NCBI GenBank assembly: GCA_031282735.1
Contig: JAITDE010000078.1
Span: 1-34,649 of the forward strand
DNA length: 34,649 nt
Reading direction: 5' to 3'
Origin: Oscillospiraceae bacterium
Lineage (GTDB): Bacteria > Bacillota > Clostridia > Oscillospirales > Acutalibacteraceae
Part shown: positions 1 through 9,322 of the stretch, one piece after another
Layout of the letters: every line of letters starts with the position of its first letter
Numbering within the stretch: the first letter of the stretch is position 1
Made by a program: the position numbers and the translations under genes
The notes under the pieces: generated by a model
What the model was told of the DNA's origin: nothing
The model's input: the letters and a program-made list of their open reading frames with translations, nothing else
The model's database searches: none

Positions 1-1
1 C

Positions 2-30
2 TTGATTTTTTCGCGAGAAAATGCTATAAT
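2..30 (+). promoter_or_regulatory. Sigma-A promoter of the 5' ncRNA
   Basis: TTGATT at 2-7 and a perfect TATAAT at 25-30 are separated by exactly 17 bases, giving a predicted transcription start near position 37. No open reading frame with a ribosome binding site follows. A GC-rich terminator lies about 160 bases downstream, so the promoter most likely drives a non-coding RNA. Confidence 0.8.
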
Positions 31-36
31 GCATGC

Positions 37-229
37 ATCTTACCTGTTCCTTTTTTCGGTTGAATGCTTATAGAGCCGTGCCAACGTAGGGAAATCTTTT
101 TTGGAGTACCATTCCAAAAATCACCTTGTACGAACCTTATCCGGCACGGCGATCGTCGTGATAGGATACAGGTTTGTACTGGTAACAAGAATCGGGGGGC
201 GCAGATGATGCGCCCCCCTTGATTTTTTT
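37..229 (+). ncRNA. Putative structured ncRNA, 6S-RNA-like architecture
   Basis: The transcript implied by the promoter at 2-30 and the terminator at 194-229 is about 190 nt and has no coding potential. By eye it folds into a long rod. ACCTGT (42-47) pairs with ACAGGT (168-173), and TCC (48-50) continues with GGA (164-166). Next comes a large asymmetric internal loop (51-74 against 151-163), then a perfect 8-bp helix GCCGTGCC (75-82) with GGCACGGC (143-150). An interrupted arm follows, with GTAGGG pairing CCTTAT and an apical hairpin around TTGGA...TCCAA. A closing stem, a central bubble, a long distal arm and this size are the hallmarks of 6S RNA (ssrS), which mimics an open promoter bound to RNA polymerase. 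I could not match conserved 6S primary sequence from memory, so the family assignment is an inference. The existence of a transcribed structured RNA is much better supported. Confidence 0.6.
194..229 (+). terminator. Intrinsic terminator of the 5' ncRNA
   Basis: A perfect 10-bp GC-rich stem GGGGGGCGCA (194-203) / TGCGCCCCCC (209-218) with a 5-base loop is followed by TTGATTTTTTT. The T-tract is on the + strand, which sets the direction of the ncRNA. The same hairpin could weakly stop transcripts of the minus-strand membrane protein gene, but it has no U-tract in that direction. Confidence 0.9.
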
Positions 230-279
230 ACTCCCTCGCATTTAAGCCGCTTCCAATGATGATATTCTAATGGCAACCT

Positions 280-1014
280 CTAAAAAACACACCCAATTGA
301 ACGGTAGAAAAGCAAGTTGTTCCACGCGGCGTAAATTAAAAGCATCGAAAGCGCGGAAATGGGCGTCCGTTCAAAAAACAACCAGTTGTGCCCAAGTTCC
401 AGCACGGTGGAACGCGCCGGAATGGGGTTGAGTAGCATGTTCAATCCTGTAACGAGGAGAATGCCGAAAAGGCTTGCGGGGAATATTTTGTGCAATCGTT
501 TGAATTTGCGCGGAAAAGTAATCAAGACCACCAGCATGATGGTGGAAAACAGCACCGTCCGCCAGTTTGCATGAAATCCCAGTTGCCCATAACTCTGCAA
601 AAGCCGCCAGACATTTGTGCCTTGTGCGCCCACAGCAAAATAACCGGCGGTTTGATACAGTGTCATCACAACCGCGCAGACGACGGCAAACGCGAAAATC
701 GCTTTGCTTGTCCACATTTTCGGATACCAAAAAACACTTAATACAATGATCAGAAACAAAATGATCGCAATCCAATTTGCTATAAAAGGGCTTTGATTGA
801 GTGCGACAAATTGCGTGACGACAAGATACATTGCAGACGCGTCGATTTTTTTCCAAGCCGTTAGCCCAAGCAATAGCACAAAGCAAAGAATAACGGGGAG
901 ATACTGCAAACTATCCCTGTCGAACGGTACGACAACGCGCAGTGCCAGCAACATCGGGAACGCCGCGAGCACCGCACGAAACCAATCAAGTGCAATTTGC
1001 TGACTTTTGCGCAT
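280..1014 (-). CDS. Hypothetical multi-pass membrane protein
   Basis: A 244-residue protein with about six or seven hydrophobic segments (roughly residues 12-30, 38-54, 62-75, 80-96, 104-128, 154-170, 182-196 and 222-238) and no soluble domain. I do not recognise the family. The segment near residue 168 (FPRKFKRLHKIFPASLFGIL) faintly recalls the PASL motif region of SulP-type anion transporters, but the protein is only about half their length. The ATG at 1014 is preceded by AAAGGA with 5-base spacing, which supports this start. It lies 45 bases downstream of clpX in the same direction, separated by an A/T hairpin, so it could be read through from the clp genes. Function unknown. Confidence 0.7.
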   Translation of the reverse strand: MRKSQQIALDWFRAVLAAFPMLLALRVVVPFDRDSLQYLPVILCFVLLLGLTAWKKIDASAMYLVVTQFVALNQSPFIANWIAIILFLIIVLSVFWYPKMWTSKAIFAFAVVCAVVMTLYQTAGYFAVGAQGTNVWRLLQSYGQLGFHANWRTVLFSTIMLVVLITFPRKFKRLHKIFPASLFGILLVTGLNMLLNPIPARSTVLELGHNWLFFERTPISALSMLLIYAAWNNLLFYRSIGCVF

Positions 1015-1029
1015 AGAATCCTTTCATAG

Positions 1030-1053
1030 GTTCTTTTTTTGAAGAAAAAGAAC
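1030..1053. repeat. A/T-rich hairpin repeat 3' of clpX
   Basis: GTTCTTTTT...AAAAAGAAC forms a near-perfect inverted repeat of about ten bp with a short loop. It is one member of a hairpin family seen at the 3' ends of many genes in this window (also 5804-5847, 9311-9336, 10171-10190, 12208-12235, 18281-18328, 22124-22147, 29910-29933 and 33770-33800). It has no proper U-tract beyond the stem, so it is not a textbook terminator. It may be an attenuator or RNA-stabilising 3' hairpin. Confidence 0.6.
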
Positions 1054-1059
1054 GAAAAA

Positions 1060-2343
1060 TCAAACGACCTTTGGTTTATTCCGTTGGGCGGGATTCCTTT
1101 CGAGTTGCGGTTCGCCGCCGTTGACGCAACTTGCGGTTATGACGACACGTTCCACCGTTTGATCGGATGGCAAGCGGTACATGAGGGGTTGGAGGAGTTC
1201 CTCCAGCGTTGCGCGTAAACCGCGCGCCCCCGTGCCGCGCTGGATTGTTTTTTCCGCAATCAGCGTGAGCGCGTCCGTCTCCATGGCGAGTTCCACGCCG
1301 TCGTAGGAAAACAATTGCTGATATTGCTTGAGCAGGGCGTTGCGCGGTTCGGTCATGATGCGCACCAAGGCGGGCACATCAAGCTCTTCCAGTGTCGTCA
1401 CCACGGGCATCCGCCCCACAAGTTCAGGAATCAGTCCGTAACGCACCAAATCCTGCTGCGTTGTTTGGGCAAGAAGATGTTCATATTGGTTTTTGATCTT
1501 GTTTTTAATCTGGGCGCCAAAGCCCATTGACGAACCGCCCAGCCGCTTTTCAATCACACGTTCAATCCCCGCGAACGCGCCGCCGCAGATGAAGAGAATG
1601 TTGGACGTATCAATCTGCAAAAAATCGTCTTGCGGATGCTTGCGCCCACCGCGCGGCGGCACGTTGGCGTTCGTACCCTCAAGGATTTTCAGCAACGCCT
1701 GCTGAACACCCTCCCCGCTCACATCACGGGTGATGGATGGATTTTCGCTCTTGCGGGCGATCTTGTCAATTTCATCAATATAGATGATGCCGCGCTGTGC
1801 CAGATCTATGTCGTGGTCGGCGGCCTGAATCAAGCGAAGCAGAATGTTTTCAACATCTTCGCCAACATAGCCCGCCTCTGTGAGCGTCGTCGCGTCGGCA
1901 ATGGCAAACGGGACTTCAAGAATTTTTGCAAGCGTTTGCGCGAGCATGGTTTTGCCTACACCCGTGGGACCGAGCAACAACACGTTGCTTTTTTGAATTT
2001 CGACGCTGTTCCCGCCGCGGTCGTGGTGATGAAAGACGCGCTTGTAGTGGTTATAAACCGCCACACTCAGCGCGACTTTCGCGTCTTCCTGCCCAATCAC
2101 ATATTCGTCAAGCTTTGCTTTGATTTCTTGGGGGATGGGCAAACGATTGTCGGACGACGGCTTGCGAACATCCTTTTTGTCCGCCGTTGCGCGTCGTGTT
2201 TCGGCGAGGATATCACAGCACAAATCCACACACTCATTGCAGATATAAACCCCCGAACCCGCAATCAATTTTTCGACTTGCGCGTGGGATTTTCCGCAAA
2301 AGGAGCAGACGACAGAACTATCTTTGATTTCATCCTTTGGCAC
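1060..2343 (-). CDS. clpX: ATP-dependent Clp protease ATP-binding subunit ClpX
   Basis: A 427-residue AAA+ unfoldase that recognises tagged substrates and feeds them into the ClpP chamber. The N-terminal zinc-binding domain shows the four cysteines C13, C16, C35 and C38. Walker A is GPTGVGKT (around residue 130), Walker B is [11 protein letters not shown], and the sensor-2 motif is GTGARGLRA. Full family length. The start is GTG at 2343 with only a weak ribosome binding site. It lies 27 bases after the clpP stop, so translational coupling with clpP is likely. The order tig-clpP-clpX is a classic conserved arrangement. Identification is secure. Confidence 0.98.
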   Translation of the reverse strand: MPKDEIKDSSVVCSFCGKSHAQVEKLIAGSGVYICNECVDLCCDILAETRRATADKKDVRKPSSDNRLPIPQEIKAKLDEYVIGQEDAKVALSVAVYNHYKRVFHHHDRGGNSVEIQKSNVLLLGPTGVGKTMLAQTLAKILEVPFAIADATTLTEAGYVGEDVENILLRLIQAADHDIDLAQRGIIYIDEIDKIARKSENPSITRDVSGEGVQQALLKILEGTNANVPPRGGRKHPQDDFLQIDTSNILFICGGAFAGIERVIEKRLGGSSMGFGAQIKNKIKNQYEHLLAQTTQQDLVRYGLIPELVGRMPVVTTLEELDVPALVRIMTEPRNALLKQYQQLFSYDGVELAMETDALTLIAEKTIQRGTGARGLRATLEELLQPLMYRLPSDQTVERVVITASCVNGGEPQLERNPAQRNKPKVV

Positions 2344-2370
2344 TCAAAAACACCATACTTTCGTTGCTTG

Positions 2371-2952
2371 TCAGCGTTTGGCAAGGATTTTGTCAACCAA
2401 GCCATAGTCGACGGCCTCCTCGGCAGTCATATAAAAATCACGTTCCGTGTCGCGTTCAATCACTTCAAGCGGCTGCCCCGTGTTCACGCTGAGCAATTTA
2501 TTCAGGCGCGCGCGGGTGAGGAGAATGTGATCGGCGACAATTTTTATTTCGGTTGCTTGCCCCTGCGCCCCGCCCATGGGCTGATGAATCATGATCTCGC
2601 TGTTCGGCAACGCGTAGCGTTTGCCCTTTGCGCCCGCCGCAAGCAAAAACGATCCCATGGATGCCGCCATACCCATGCAGATGGTGGAAACATCGCACTT
2701 GATGTAGTTCATGGTGTCAAAAATTGCCATACCGGCGCTGACTGAACCGCCGGGCGAATTGATATAGAAGCTGATATCCTTTTCGGGATCTTCCGCTTCC
2801 AAATGCAAAAATTGGGCGATCACAAGGCTTGCCGTCACATCGTTCACTTGATCCGACAGCATCACAATCCGTTCGTTGAGCAGACGCGAAAAAATATCGA
2901 ACGACCGCTCACCGCGCCCTGTTTGTTCAATGACCATTGGGACTAAAGACAT
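2371..2952 (-). CDS. clpP: ATP-dependent Clp protease proteolytic subunit ClpP
   Basis: A 193-residue serine peptidase of family S14 that forms the tetradecameric proteolytic barrel of ClpXP. The catalytic triad is visible: S98 in [10 protein letters not shown]123 in EIMIHQP and D172 in the ERD region near residue 170. The glycine-rich oxyanion segment NSPGGSV is present. The ATG is preceded by GAGGAGG with 7-base spacing. It lies between tig (49 bases upstream) and clpX (27 bases downstream), consistent with one operon for folding and degradation of cytosolic proteins. Confidence 0.98.
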   Translation of the reverse strand: MSLVPMVIEQTGRGERSFDIFSRLLNERIVMLSDQVNDVTASLVIAQFLHLEAEDPEKDISFYINSPGGSVSAGMAIFDTMNYIKCDVSTICMGMAASMGSFLLAAGAKGKRYALPNSEIMIHQPMGGAQGQATEIKIVADHILLTRARLNKLLSVNTGQPLEVIERDTERDFYMTAEEAVDYGLVDKILAKR

Positions 2953-3001
2953 AACAAAACCTCCTCACAATATAACAAGAGTATGAAACGAAACGACGGA
3001 T

Positions 3002-4339
3002 TTATTCGGCGATTTCTTCCGTAACTTCAGATTCTTCTTCGAGTTTATCTTCATCATCAGCTTCTTTGGGTTCAACGCGCACCGCTGTTTCCTTCACCAG
3101 CGCAAGTGCTTTCTCGCGCTGCAAATCGGAGATGATTTCATTCTTCGGCACACGATATTTGACCAGTGCAAGTTCCGTTTCGTATGCGGTGGCAAGGCGT
3201 TGGTATTCCGCTTCAATCTCTTCGTCGCTCGGCATAATGCCTTCCTGCCGCGCGATTTCCTCCAGCGCGAGTTCCACTTTGACTTGCGCTTCCGCGCGTT
3301 CAAGCATGGAAGCATGGAAATCATCCGCGTCTTGACCAAAGTAGCGCAGGTAGTTTTCAATTGGAATTTGAATCCGCTGAACCAGCAGTTCCTCGTTGCG
3401 CCGCGCGCGGTTCCGGAACAACACCGCCGCAATTTCTCCCTCGACCTTCTCAGCCAAAGCATCCTGCACGGTATGTTCAAGCAATTCTTTATCGCCTTCT
3501 TCCGCTTCCTCTTTCAACCGCGCAAGCAATTTTGTCCGCATATCGGCCACATCGTCAAAATCTTGATCTTGCGCAAAATCGTCGTCCACTTCGGGGAGTT
3601 CCTCCGCTTTGACCGCAAGCAATTCGATGGCAAACACAACAGACTTGCCGGCCAGCGTCTGCTCGCCGTAGTCCTCCGGAAAACAGACCTCGATATCGAA
3701 TTTTTCGCCGGTGCTGTGCTCGACGATTTGATCTTCAAACCCCGGAATGAAGTCCCCTGAGCCGAGTTTTAAATCGTGATTCTCTGCCGTGCCGCCATCG
3801 AACGGCACACCATCAAGCGTACCCATGTAGTTTATCTGCACAACGTCGCCCAATTGGGCGGGACGCTGCACTTCTTCAAGGCGTGCGTTGCGCTGGCGCA
3901 ACTGCTCAATTTCATCGTCAACATCCGTTTCGCTGATGTCCACCTCTGCCTGGGGGACTTCAATCCCTTTGTAGCCGCTCACCGTAATCTCCGGTTTGGC
4001 GATGAGCGTAAAAGAGTAGCTCACGCCATCTTCCTTGCTGATTTTTTCGATGTCTAAATCATACGGATCGGCAACGGTTTCGATTTCCGTCTCTTTGACG
4101 ACCGCGTCGACCTGTGCGGGGATCAGCGCGTTGATGGTCTCCTCAAAAAAGAGATTGTCTCCATATCGTTTTTCCGCCAGCGGACGCGGCACTTTCCCTT
4201 TGCGAAAACCGGGCATTTGCAGCTTTGGCAGCTCTTTTACAAACGTTTTATCCAGTTCCGCGCAAAACGTCTCCGCGTCGATGTCCGCCGTGATTTTCCA
4301 AATGCCGGCTTCCACTTTCTCCTTTGAAATAAATCCCAT
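3002..4339 (-). CDS. tig: Trigger factor (ribosome-associated chaperone, peptidyl-prolyl isomerase)
   Basis: A 445-residue chaperone that binds ribosomes at the exit tunnel. The N-terminal domain carries the ribosome-binding signature GFRKGKVPRP (residues 44-53). An FKBP-type isomerase domain follows at about 160-245 (motifs GDVVQINYMGTLDG and PGFEDQIVEH), and then the long helical C-terminal chaperone domain. The acidic tail (last 20 residues rich in E and D) makes it slightly longer than the usual 430 residues. The ATG at 4339 has GGAGG ten bases upstream. A 166-base gap to argG may hold its promoter, but I found only a weak candidate there (a TATACT box without a clear -35). Confidence 0.97.
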   Translation of the reverse strand: MGFISKEKVEAGIWKITADIDAETFCAELDKTFVKELPKLQMPGFRKGKVPRPLAEKRYGDNLFFEETINALIPAQVDAVVKETEIETVADPYDLDIEKISKEDGVSYSFTLIAKPEITVSGYKGIEVPQAEVDISETDVDDEIEQLRQRNARLEEVQRPAQLGDVVQINYMGTLDGVPFDGGTAENHDLKLGSGDFIPGFEDQIVEHSTGEKFDIEVCFPEDYGEQTLAGKSVVFAIELLAVKAEELPEVDDDFAQDQDFDDVADMRTKLLARLKEEAEEGDKELLEHTVQDALAEKVEGEIAAVLFRNRARRNEELLVQRIQIPIENYLRYFGQDADDFHASMLERAEAQVKVELALEEIARQEGIMPSDEEIEAEYQRLATAYETELALVKYRVPKNEIISDLQREKALALVKETAVRVEPKEADDEDKLEEESEVTEEIAE

Positions 4340-4505
4340 AATCCCAAAATCCTCCCCACGCTACGCGCATCTCAATTTATAATACAACTGGAACAGTATA
4401 CATGATTTGCGTCAGAAAATCTATAGCCAAATGTAAATTTTTAATTTTTCAGCAGATTTTTGCCAATACGCATCCAAAATCTGTTCAAAAAGCCGTATGG
4501 TTTTG

Positions 4506-5732
4506 CTATTCTTCCCCACGACGGCGGCGAAGCAACGAACGCACCTTGATCGGCAGACCAAACAAGTTGATAAAGCCGGCCGAATCGTTCTGATCGTAGA
4601 CATCGTCTTCGTCAAACGTCGCGAACGCTTCACTCCACAGCGAATGGGGCGACGTGATCCCCGCATTGATAATATTACCTTTGTAAAGCTTCAGGCGTAC
4701 TTCGCCCGTAACGGATTCCTGCGTTTTGTCCACAAAGGCATCAAGCGCCTCGCGGAGCGGCGTATACCACTGCCCAAAATACACCAGTTCCGCATAGCGA
4801 GCCGCCAGCAATTCCTTGTAGTGCGCGGTGTCGCGGTCGAGCGTGATGGTTTCGAGCACTTCGTGTGCGCGGTAGAGGATTTTGCCGGCAGGATTTTCGT
4901 AAACGCCGCGGGACTTCATGCCGACTAAGCGGTTTTCAACAAGGTCGTCGATGCCGACGCCGTTCGCGCCGCCGATGGCGTTGAGCTTTTCAATCAGCGT
5001 CACTCCATCCAGTTTTTCGCCGTCCAGCGCAACAGGAATTCCTTTTTGGAACGTTAAAGTGATATAAGTCGGCGCGTCGGGCGCATCTTCGGGCGCGACA
5101 CCCAACTCCAAAAATCCGGGTTTTCGATATTGCGGCTCATGCGCGGGATCTTCCAAGTCCAACCCCTCATGCGACAGGTGCCACAGATTTTTATCTTTGG
5201 AATAACTCGTTTCGCGCTTGATTTTGAGCGGGATACCATGCGCTTCGGCGTAGTCGATTTCTTCGCCGCGCGATTTGATTTCCCAAACACGCCACGGCGC
5301 AATGATTTGCATCTGCGGCGCGAACGCTTTGAACGTCAATTCAAAGCGCACCTGATCGTTCCCTTTGCCCGTGCATCCGTGGCAGATGGCATCCGCGCCT
5401 TCGGCAATGGCAATTTCGGCGACGCGTTTTGCAATCAGCGGGCGGGCGAATGATGTGCCCAGCAAATAATCGCGTTCATACCGCGCCCCCGCTTTGATGG
5501 TCGGGAAAATAAAATCTTCGACAAACTCTTTTTTGAGATCCTCAATATAGAGTTTGCTCGCGCCCGTTTTGATGGCTTTTTCCTCCAGACCATCCAGTTC
5601 CGTGCCCTGACCGACATCGGCCGAAACGCAAACGATTTCCGCGCCCGCATAGTTTTCCTTCAGCCAAGGGATCATGACGGAGGTGTCCAATCCACCGGAG
5701 TACATCAGCACAATTTTTTTGATTTCTTTCAT
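4506..5732 (-). CDS. argG: Argininosuccinate synthase
   Basis: A 408-residue enzyme that condenses citrulline and aspartate with ATP to form argininosuccinate in arginine synthesis. The N-terminal P-loop of the N-type ATP pyrophosphatase fold is visible as YSGGLDTSV, and later motifs [13 protein letters not shown] and [16 protein letters not shown] match the family. I place the start at the ATG at 5732 because GAAAGGA lies just upstream. The frame stays open a further 15 codons upstream, without a ribosome binding site. No argH lies next to it in this window; downstream is tig. Length is normal for the family. Confidence 0.97.
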   Translation of the reverse strand: MKEIKKIVLMYSGGLDTSVMIPWLKENYAGAEIVCVSADVGQGTELDGLEEKAIKTGASKLYIEDLKKEFVEDFIFPTIKAGARYERDYLLGTSFARPLIAKRVAEIAIAEGADAICHGCTGKGNDQVRFELTFKAFAPQMQIIAPWRVWEIKSRGEEIDYAEAHGIPLKIKRETSYSKDKNLWHLSHEGLDLEDPAHEPQYRKPGFLELGVAPEDAPDAPTYITLTFQKGIPVALDGEKLDGVTLIEKLNAIGGANGVGIDDLVENRLVGMKSRGVYENPAGKILYRAHEVLETITLDRDTAHYKELLAARYAELVYFGQWYTPLREALDAFVDKTQESVTGEVRLKLYKGNIINAGITSPHSLWSEAFATFDEDDVYDQNDSAGFINLFGLPIKVRSLLRRRRGEE

Positions 5733-5803
5733 GTCAATTTTTCCTTTCAAATATTTGTGAATTAAAATATACCGCAAATCTAACGTCTAACATAGCGTGG
5801 GAA

Positions 5804-5847
5804 GTTCTTTTGGTTCTTTTCTTTCAAGAAAAGAACAAGAAAAGAAC
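5804..5847. repeat. A/T-rich hairpin repeat 3' of the mre operon
   Basis: A nested inverted repeat: inner arms GTTCTTTTCTT (5813 on) and AAGAAAAGAAC, flanked by outer copies of GTTCTTTT and AAAAGAAC. It starts 3 bases from the PBP2 stop codon on the minus strand, so it is the 3' hairpin of the morphogenesis operon. Same family as the hairpin at 1030-1053. It probably acts as terminator or 3' stabiliser, though there is no long U-tract. Confidence 0.65.
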
Positions 5848-5849
5848 AG

Positions 5850-7898
5850 TCAGCCCAAAAGCGTATTCTCCGCTTGCGGCGGCGGAACACGACTACCGCC
5901 CGTGAAGTAGTATTCGTAAATATCGCGCACGGTCGGGATGGTCGGCTCTGAGCTTTTGCAGCCTTCGCCGACGGCGATCACGGCAATTTCAGGATTGTCG
6001 AACGGCGCGAAACTGATGAAAATACCATTTGAAATCAGCGTGTCTTTGCCGTCAATTTTGCGCACGACCTGCGACGTGCCGGTTTTTGCGGCGACTTCAA
6101 CAGGCAAATTCTTGAAATACCGCCCGGCGGTGGAACTTGGGTTCGTGCCGAGTTGATACATCGCCTGTTTGACAGATTGATAATACGCAACATCCACGCC
6201 GGTTGTGCCCAGCACCGTCGGGGTGTTGGCTTTCACGACTTCATTTGTCGCGGCTTTTCGAATACTCTGCACAAAATGCGCGCGGTATCGTGTGCCGTTG
6301 TTGGCGATTGTTCCTGTATAGACGGCGATTTGAATGGGCGTAAACAGGTTGTTTTGCCCAATGGCTGTTTGGATGTTGTAACCGGGATACCACTGCTGGT
6401 CCATTTTGTTGCGGCGTTCGGGGGAGTCCATCACGCCGCTGCTTTCGGGCAGTTCCACGCCCGTTTTTTGCCCCAATCCCATTGCCATGCGGTAGGCGTT
6501 CACCTGCTCGTAGCCCAATTGCCGCCCCAAATCATAGAAGAACGAATTGCAGGAATCCACCAACGCTTTGACGACATTGATCGGGCGTCCGCCGTGCAAT
6601 CCCACTTGAGCGCACTTGTATTTGGAATCCAAATAATGATAGGTCCCCGTGCATCGGTATGTGTAAGTCGGCGTAATCAACCCCTCTTGCAACGCCGCCA
6701 AGGCGACCGACGGTTTGATCGTCGAACCGGGCTCATACGATCCCAACAACGCGCGATCGTAGAGCGGCGTTTCGGGATCCTTCATCAACTCGGTCAAGTC
6801 TTCGGTATAAGTTGAAATATCATAGCTCGGTGTTGTGACGCACGCAAGGATTTCAAAATTACGCACATCCAGCACCACGACCGCGCCTGCGGGCGGCACG
6901 TTATACCGTTTGGTGCTTTCGCTCAAATATTTCGGAAAACGTTCCTGAATCATCTCCTGCAATTCTTTGTCGATGGTCAAAATCACGGTGTCGCCCTGTT
7001 GCGCTTCTTTAACGACCTCCGATTCGACGATGCCCGACTGGTTGGTGACGACCTTTTCGCCGTCTTTGCCGCGCAGATAAGCCTCCTCGGAACGCTCGAT
7101 CCCCGACGCGCCGAATTCGTCGTTGAGCTTGTAACCCTCGCCTTTGTGTTTGGCGTAATCCTCGGCATTGATGGCGGCGACGCGTCCCAAAATATGTGGC
7201 GCAATCGTGCCGTCGGGATAAAATCGATCGGGTACGACCTCCGATCGCACACCGCGATAGAACGCGGAATTTTCCAGTATAATCGAAACCAGCGCTTCGC
7301 CGACGTCGTCCGCAAACGTATACGGCGCGCTCGTGCTATAGTTCTGTCGCTCCATTTCGTAGATGACGGACGCGATTTTGCGGGCATCCTCGGTGGAGTA
7401 ATCCGTCAGCGCGTAGCGTTCCACCAGCGCGTGCATGCAGTCTTCAACGGTTGCGTTTGGGTTGAGATTCAGCTTTTCCTTGCTTTTGAGCGTGACAATA
7501 TCGACCTCGCGATTGGGCGCGAACAACAGCTTACCGTTTTTATCAATCAAAATCGGTAGATTGTCGATCCACGGCGTATTATGTTTTTCAAACAGCGTGA
7601 TGAGCGATTGTAACAGAGCGTTGCGTTCCGCTTTTTCGGTACGGATCGGGAAAAAAGGATGTTCAAAAATGATTGCCGTTTTGGAACGGTTTTCAACCAA
7701 CGGCACACCGTTGCGATCCAAAATCACACCCCGCGCCGCAGAGATTGGCACGGCGCTCCGCGATGTGGTGTGGAGCACGGCATACTCCCCGCCATGCACC
7801 AATTGCGTAAAACAAAGCGTAATGATAAATCCAATTAAAATCGCGGCAAAAAAACCATAGATCGCACCTGTGCGGAATCGGAGCGTACGGGTATTCAT
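5850..7898 (-). CDS. mrdA: Penicillin-binding protein 2-type transpeptidase (elongation)
   Basis: A 682-residue class B PBP that cross-links lateral-wall peptidoglycan. One N-terminal membrane anchor (about residues 12-34) is followed by a dimerisation/pedestal domain with the motif RGVILDRNGVPLVENR. The C-terminal transpeptidase domain has the three active-site motifs: SxxK in EPGSTIKP, SxN in VDSCNSFF, and KTGTSQ. There are no PASTA domains, which argues against a SpoVD or PBP2x role. Its place as last gene of the mre cluster supports the rod-elongation PBP2 assignment. It overlaps mreD by four bases (ATGA), implying coupled translation. No rodA lies alongside in this window. Confidence 0.92.
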   Translation of the reverse strand: MNTRTLRFRTGAIYGFFAAILIGFIITLCFTQLVHGGEYAVLHTTSRSAVPISAARGVILDRNGVPLVENRSKTAIIFEHPFFPIRTEKAERNALLQSLITLFEKHNTPWIDNLPILIDKNGKLLFAPNREVDIVTLKSKEKLNLNPNATVEDCMHALVERYALTDYSTEDARKIASVIYEMERQNYSTSAPYTFADDVGEALVSIILENSAFYRGVRSEVVPDRFYPDGTIAPHILGRVAAINAEDYAKHKGEGYKLNDEFGASGIERSEEAYLRGKDGEKVVTNQSGIVESEVVKEAQQGDTVILTIDKELQEMIQERFPKYLSESTKRYNVPPAGAVVVLDVRNFEILACVTTPSYDISTYTEDLTELMKDPETPLYDRALLGSYEPGSTIKPSVALAALQEGLITPTYTYRCTGTYHYLDSKYKCAQVGLHGGRPINVVKALVDSCNSFFYDLGRQLGYEQVNAYRMAMGLGQKTGVELPESSGVMDSPERRNKMDQQWYPGYNIQTAIGQNNLFTPIQIAVYTGTIANNGTRYRAHFVQSIRKAATNEVVKANTPTVLGTTGVDVAYYQSVKQAMYQLGTNPSSTAGRYFKNLPVEVAAKTGTSQVVRKIDGKDTLISNGIFISFAPFDNPEIAVIAVGEGCKSSEPTIPTVRDIYEYYFTGGSRVPPPQAENTLLG

Positions 7899-8431
7899 TG
7901 TGCCAAAACACCTCCCTTGCGGCGGCTGGTGCGCCGCACAACGGCGTTGACCAGCAAATAATCAATCGGCAAAAACAAAATCGTATAAACAAACGACGGC
8001 AGATAGTAGCGCACAAACAAATAAATCGGCAAATCATGCCCCGAAAACACGTGCGCCGTCATCCAATGCGCAAACAGATAGAACGCGACTGCGCACGCTG
8101 AAAGCAGAAAGACAGCGATGCGATTGCGGTTGAGCAAATAACGCATGAGCATCGCGACGGCGAACGCCGTGCAAGTGCAAAAAATCGCGTGCAAACCATG
8201 CGCGTTTGCGGAAAGATCCCAGAAAACACCCGCGAAAAATCCCGCGCCGATGGCGGCGGGTTCGGTGTCCAGCACGGCGATCGTCACCACGAGCGGGATG
8301 AGCGGCAATGCGCGTATTCCAAAAATCGCAGGAAGCCACGGCACGTTTTGTGCCATGGCGGTGAACACGACAAATACCGCAAGTATCACACGGCGCAAAT
8401 AGAGTTTGCGCTGGTTTTTGCTCAAGGGCAT
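7895..8431 (-). CDS. mreD: Rod shape-determining protein MreD
   Basis: A 178-residue integral membrane protein with about five hydrophobic segments, poorly conserved in sequence as is usual for MreD, but of typical length. The ATG at 8431 has AGGAG nine bases upstream. It overlaps PBP2 by four bases and begins 12 bases after the aldolase stop. The position in a mreB/mreC/mreD/PBP2 cluster supports the call. The cluster is interrupted by the aldolase, so MreD is not directly next to MreC here. Confidence 0.85.
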   Translation of the reverse strand: MPLSKNQRKLYLRRVILAVFVVFTAMAQNVPWLPAIFGIRALPLIPLVVTIAVLDTEPAAIGAGFFAGVFWDLSANAHGLHAIFCTCTAFAVAMLMRYLLNRNRIAVFLLSACAVAFYLFAHWMTAHVFSGHDLPIYLFVRYYLPSFVYTILFLPIDYLLVNAVVRRTSRRKGGVLAQ

Positions 8432-8443
8432 GCAAAAAATCTC

Positions 8444-9277
8444 CTATAACCCCAACACGTCTTTTGACACTTTTTCAAATAACTTCAAATGCTTCCGTGT
8501 CGATTGATAAACGCTTTCCGCCGTCTGCTCCACCAACGCAAAATAATCCTCCGCATGCGTCTGTGCGCCGCGAAAAAAAGCGTCAAAACTCGCGGTCGCG
8601 ATGTTCACCTTGCAAATGCCAAGCCGAACAGCCTTTGCCAAGTCTTCCTCCGGAATGCCCGAACCGCCGTGCAAAACCAACGGCAAGTTGGTCAAGGCAC
8701 GTATTTCAGCCAAAACCGCAAAATTCAGTTGCGGCTTGCCTTTGTAATGCCCATGCGCGTTGCCGATCGAAACCGCAAGCGCGTCGCACTGTGCGTTTTT
8801 GGCATAGCGCGCGGTTTCCTGTGGGTCGGAGTGTAAAGCCTCCGCCTCCGCGCCGCCCTCGCAACCCGACAGCACGCCCACTTCGCCCTCCAGCCACAAA
8901 TCGGGGAATCGCGCCCTGATCGCCCTGGTGCGCAAAATATTTTCCGCAATCGGTAGCGCGGATCCATCGAACATCAGGCCTGTGAAGCCGTAATCCGCAC
9001 ATGCTCGCAGGATGTCGAACGATTCACCATGATCAAGCTGAACGGCGACAGGGATTTTTGCGGCACTTGCCGCGCCGACCATCAAGGGGGCGATCATATC
9101 CAGCGGTGCGTGCGGCATGCGCTTTTCGGCGACTTGCAAAAGGATTGGCGCGCCGAATTCCTCCGCCGCGCGGATGATACCGCGTGTCATTTCCAAGTTG
9201 CCCGTATTGAACGCGCCAATGAGGCGTTGCCGCCTGAAAGCATCCAATAATATTTCCTTTGGCGAAACAAGCGGCAT
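8444..9277 (-). CDS. Class II fructose/tagatose-bisphosphate aldolase family protein
   Basis: A 277-residue zinc-dependent aldolase of the FbaA/GatY/KbaY family, which cleaves or forms ketose 1,6-bisphosphates (DHAP plus an aldehyde). The hallmarks are present: QLDHGES (metal-ligand histidine and catalytic aspartate region, about residue 80-86), EGEVG, GNAHGHYKGKP (second histidine and phosphate loop), LHGGSGIPEED (third histidine) and KVNIATA. The active site therefore looks intact. AAGGAG lies six bases before the ATG. It sits between mreC and mreD with short gaps (45 and 12 bases), so it is co-transcribed with cell-shape genes. Exact substrate (fructose, tagatose or another ketose bisphosphate) cannot be told from sequence. 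Confidence 0.88.
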   Translation of the reverse strand: MPLVSPKEILLDAFRRQRLIGAFNTGNLEMTRGIIRAAEEFGAPILLQVAEKRMPHAPLDMIAPLMVGAASAAKIPVAVQLDHGESFDILRACADYGFTGLMFDGSALPIAENILRTRAIRARFPDLWLEGEVGVLSGCEGGAEAEALHSDPQETARYAKNAQCDALAVSIGNAHGHYKGKPQLNFAVLAEIRALTNLPLVLHGGSGIPEEDLAKAVRLGICKVNIATASFDAFFRGAQTHAEDYFALVEQTAESVYQSTRKHLKLFEKVSKDVLGL

Positions 9278-9322
9278 GGAAAACTCCTTATAAAATAAAA
9301 ATACACTTATCTTCTTTTTTTC

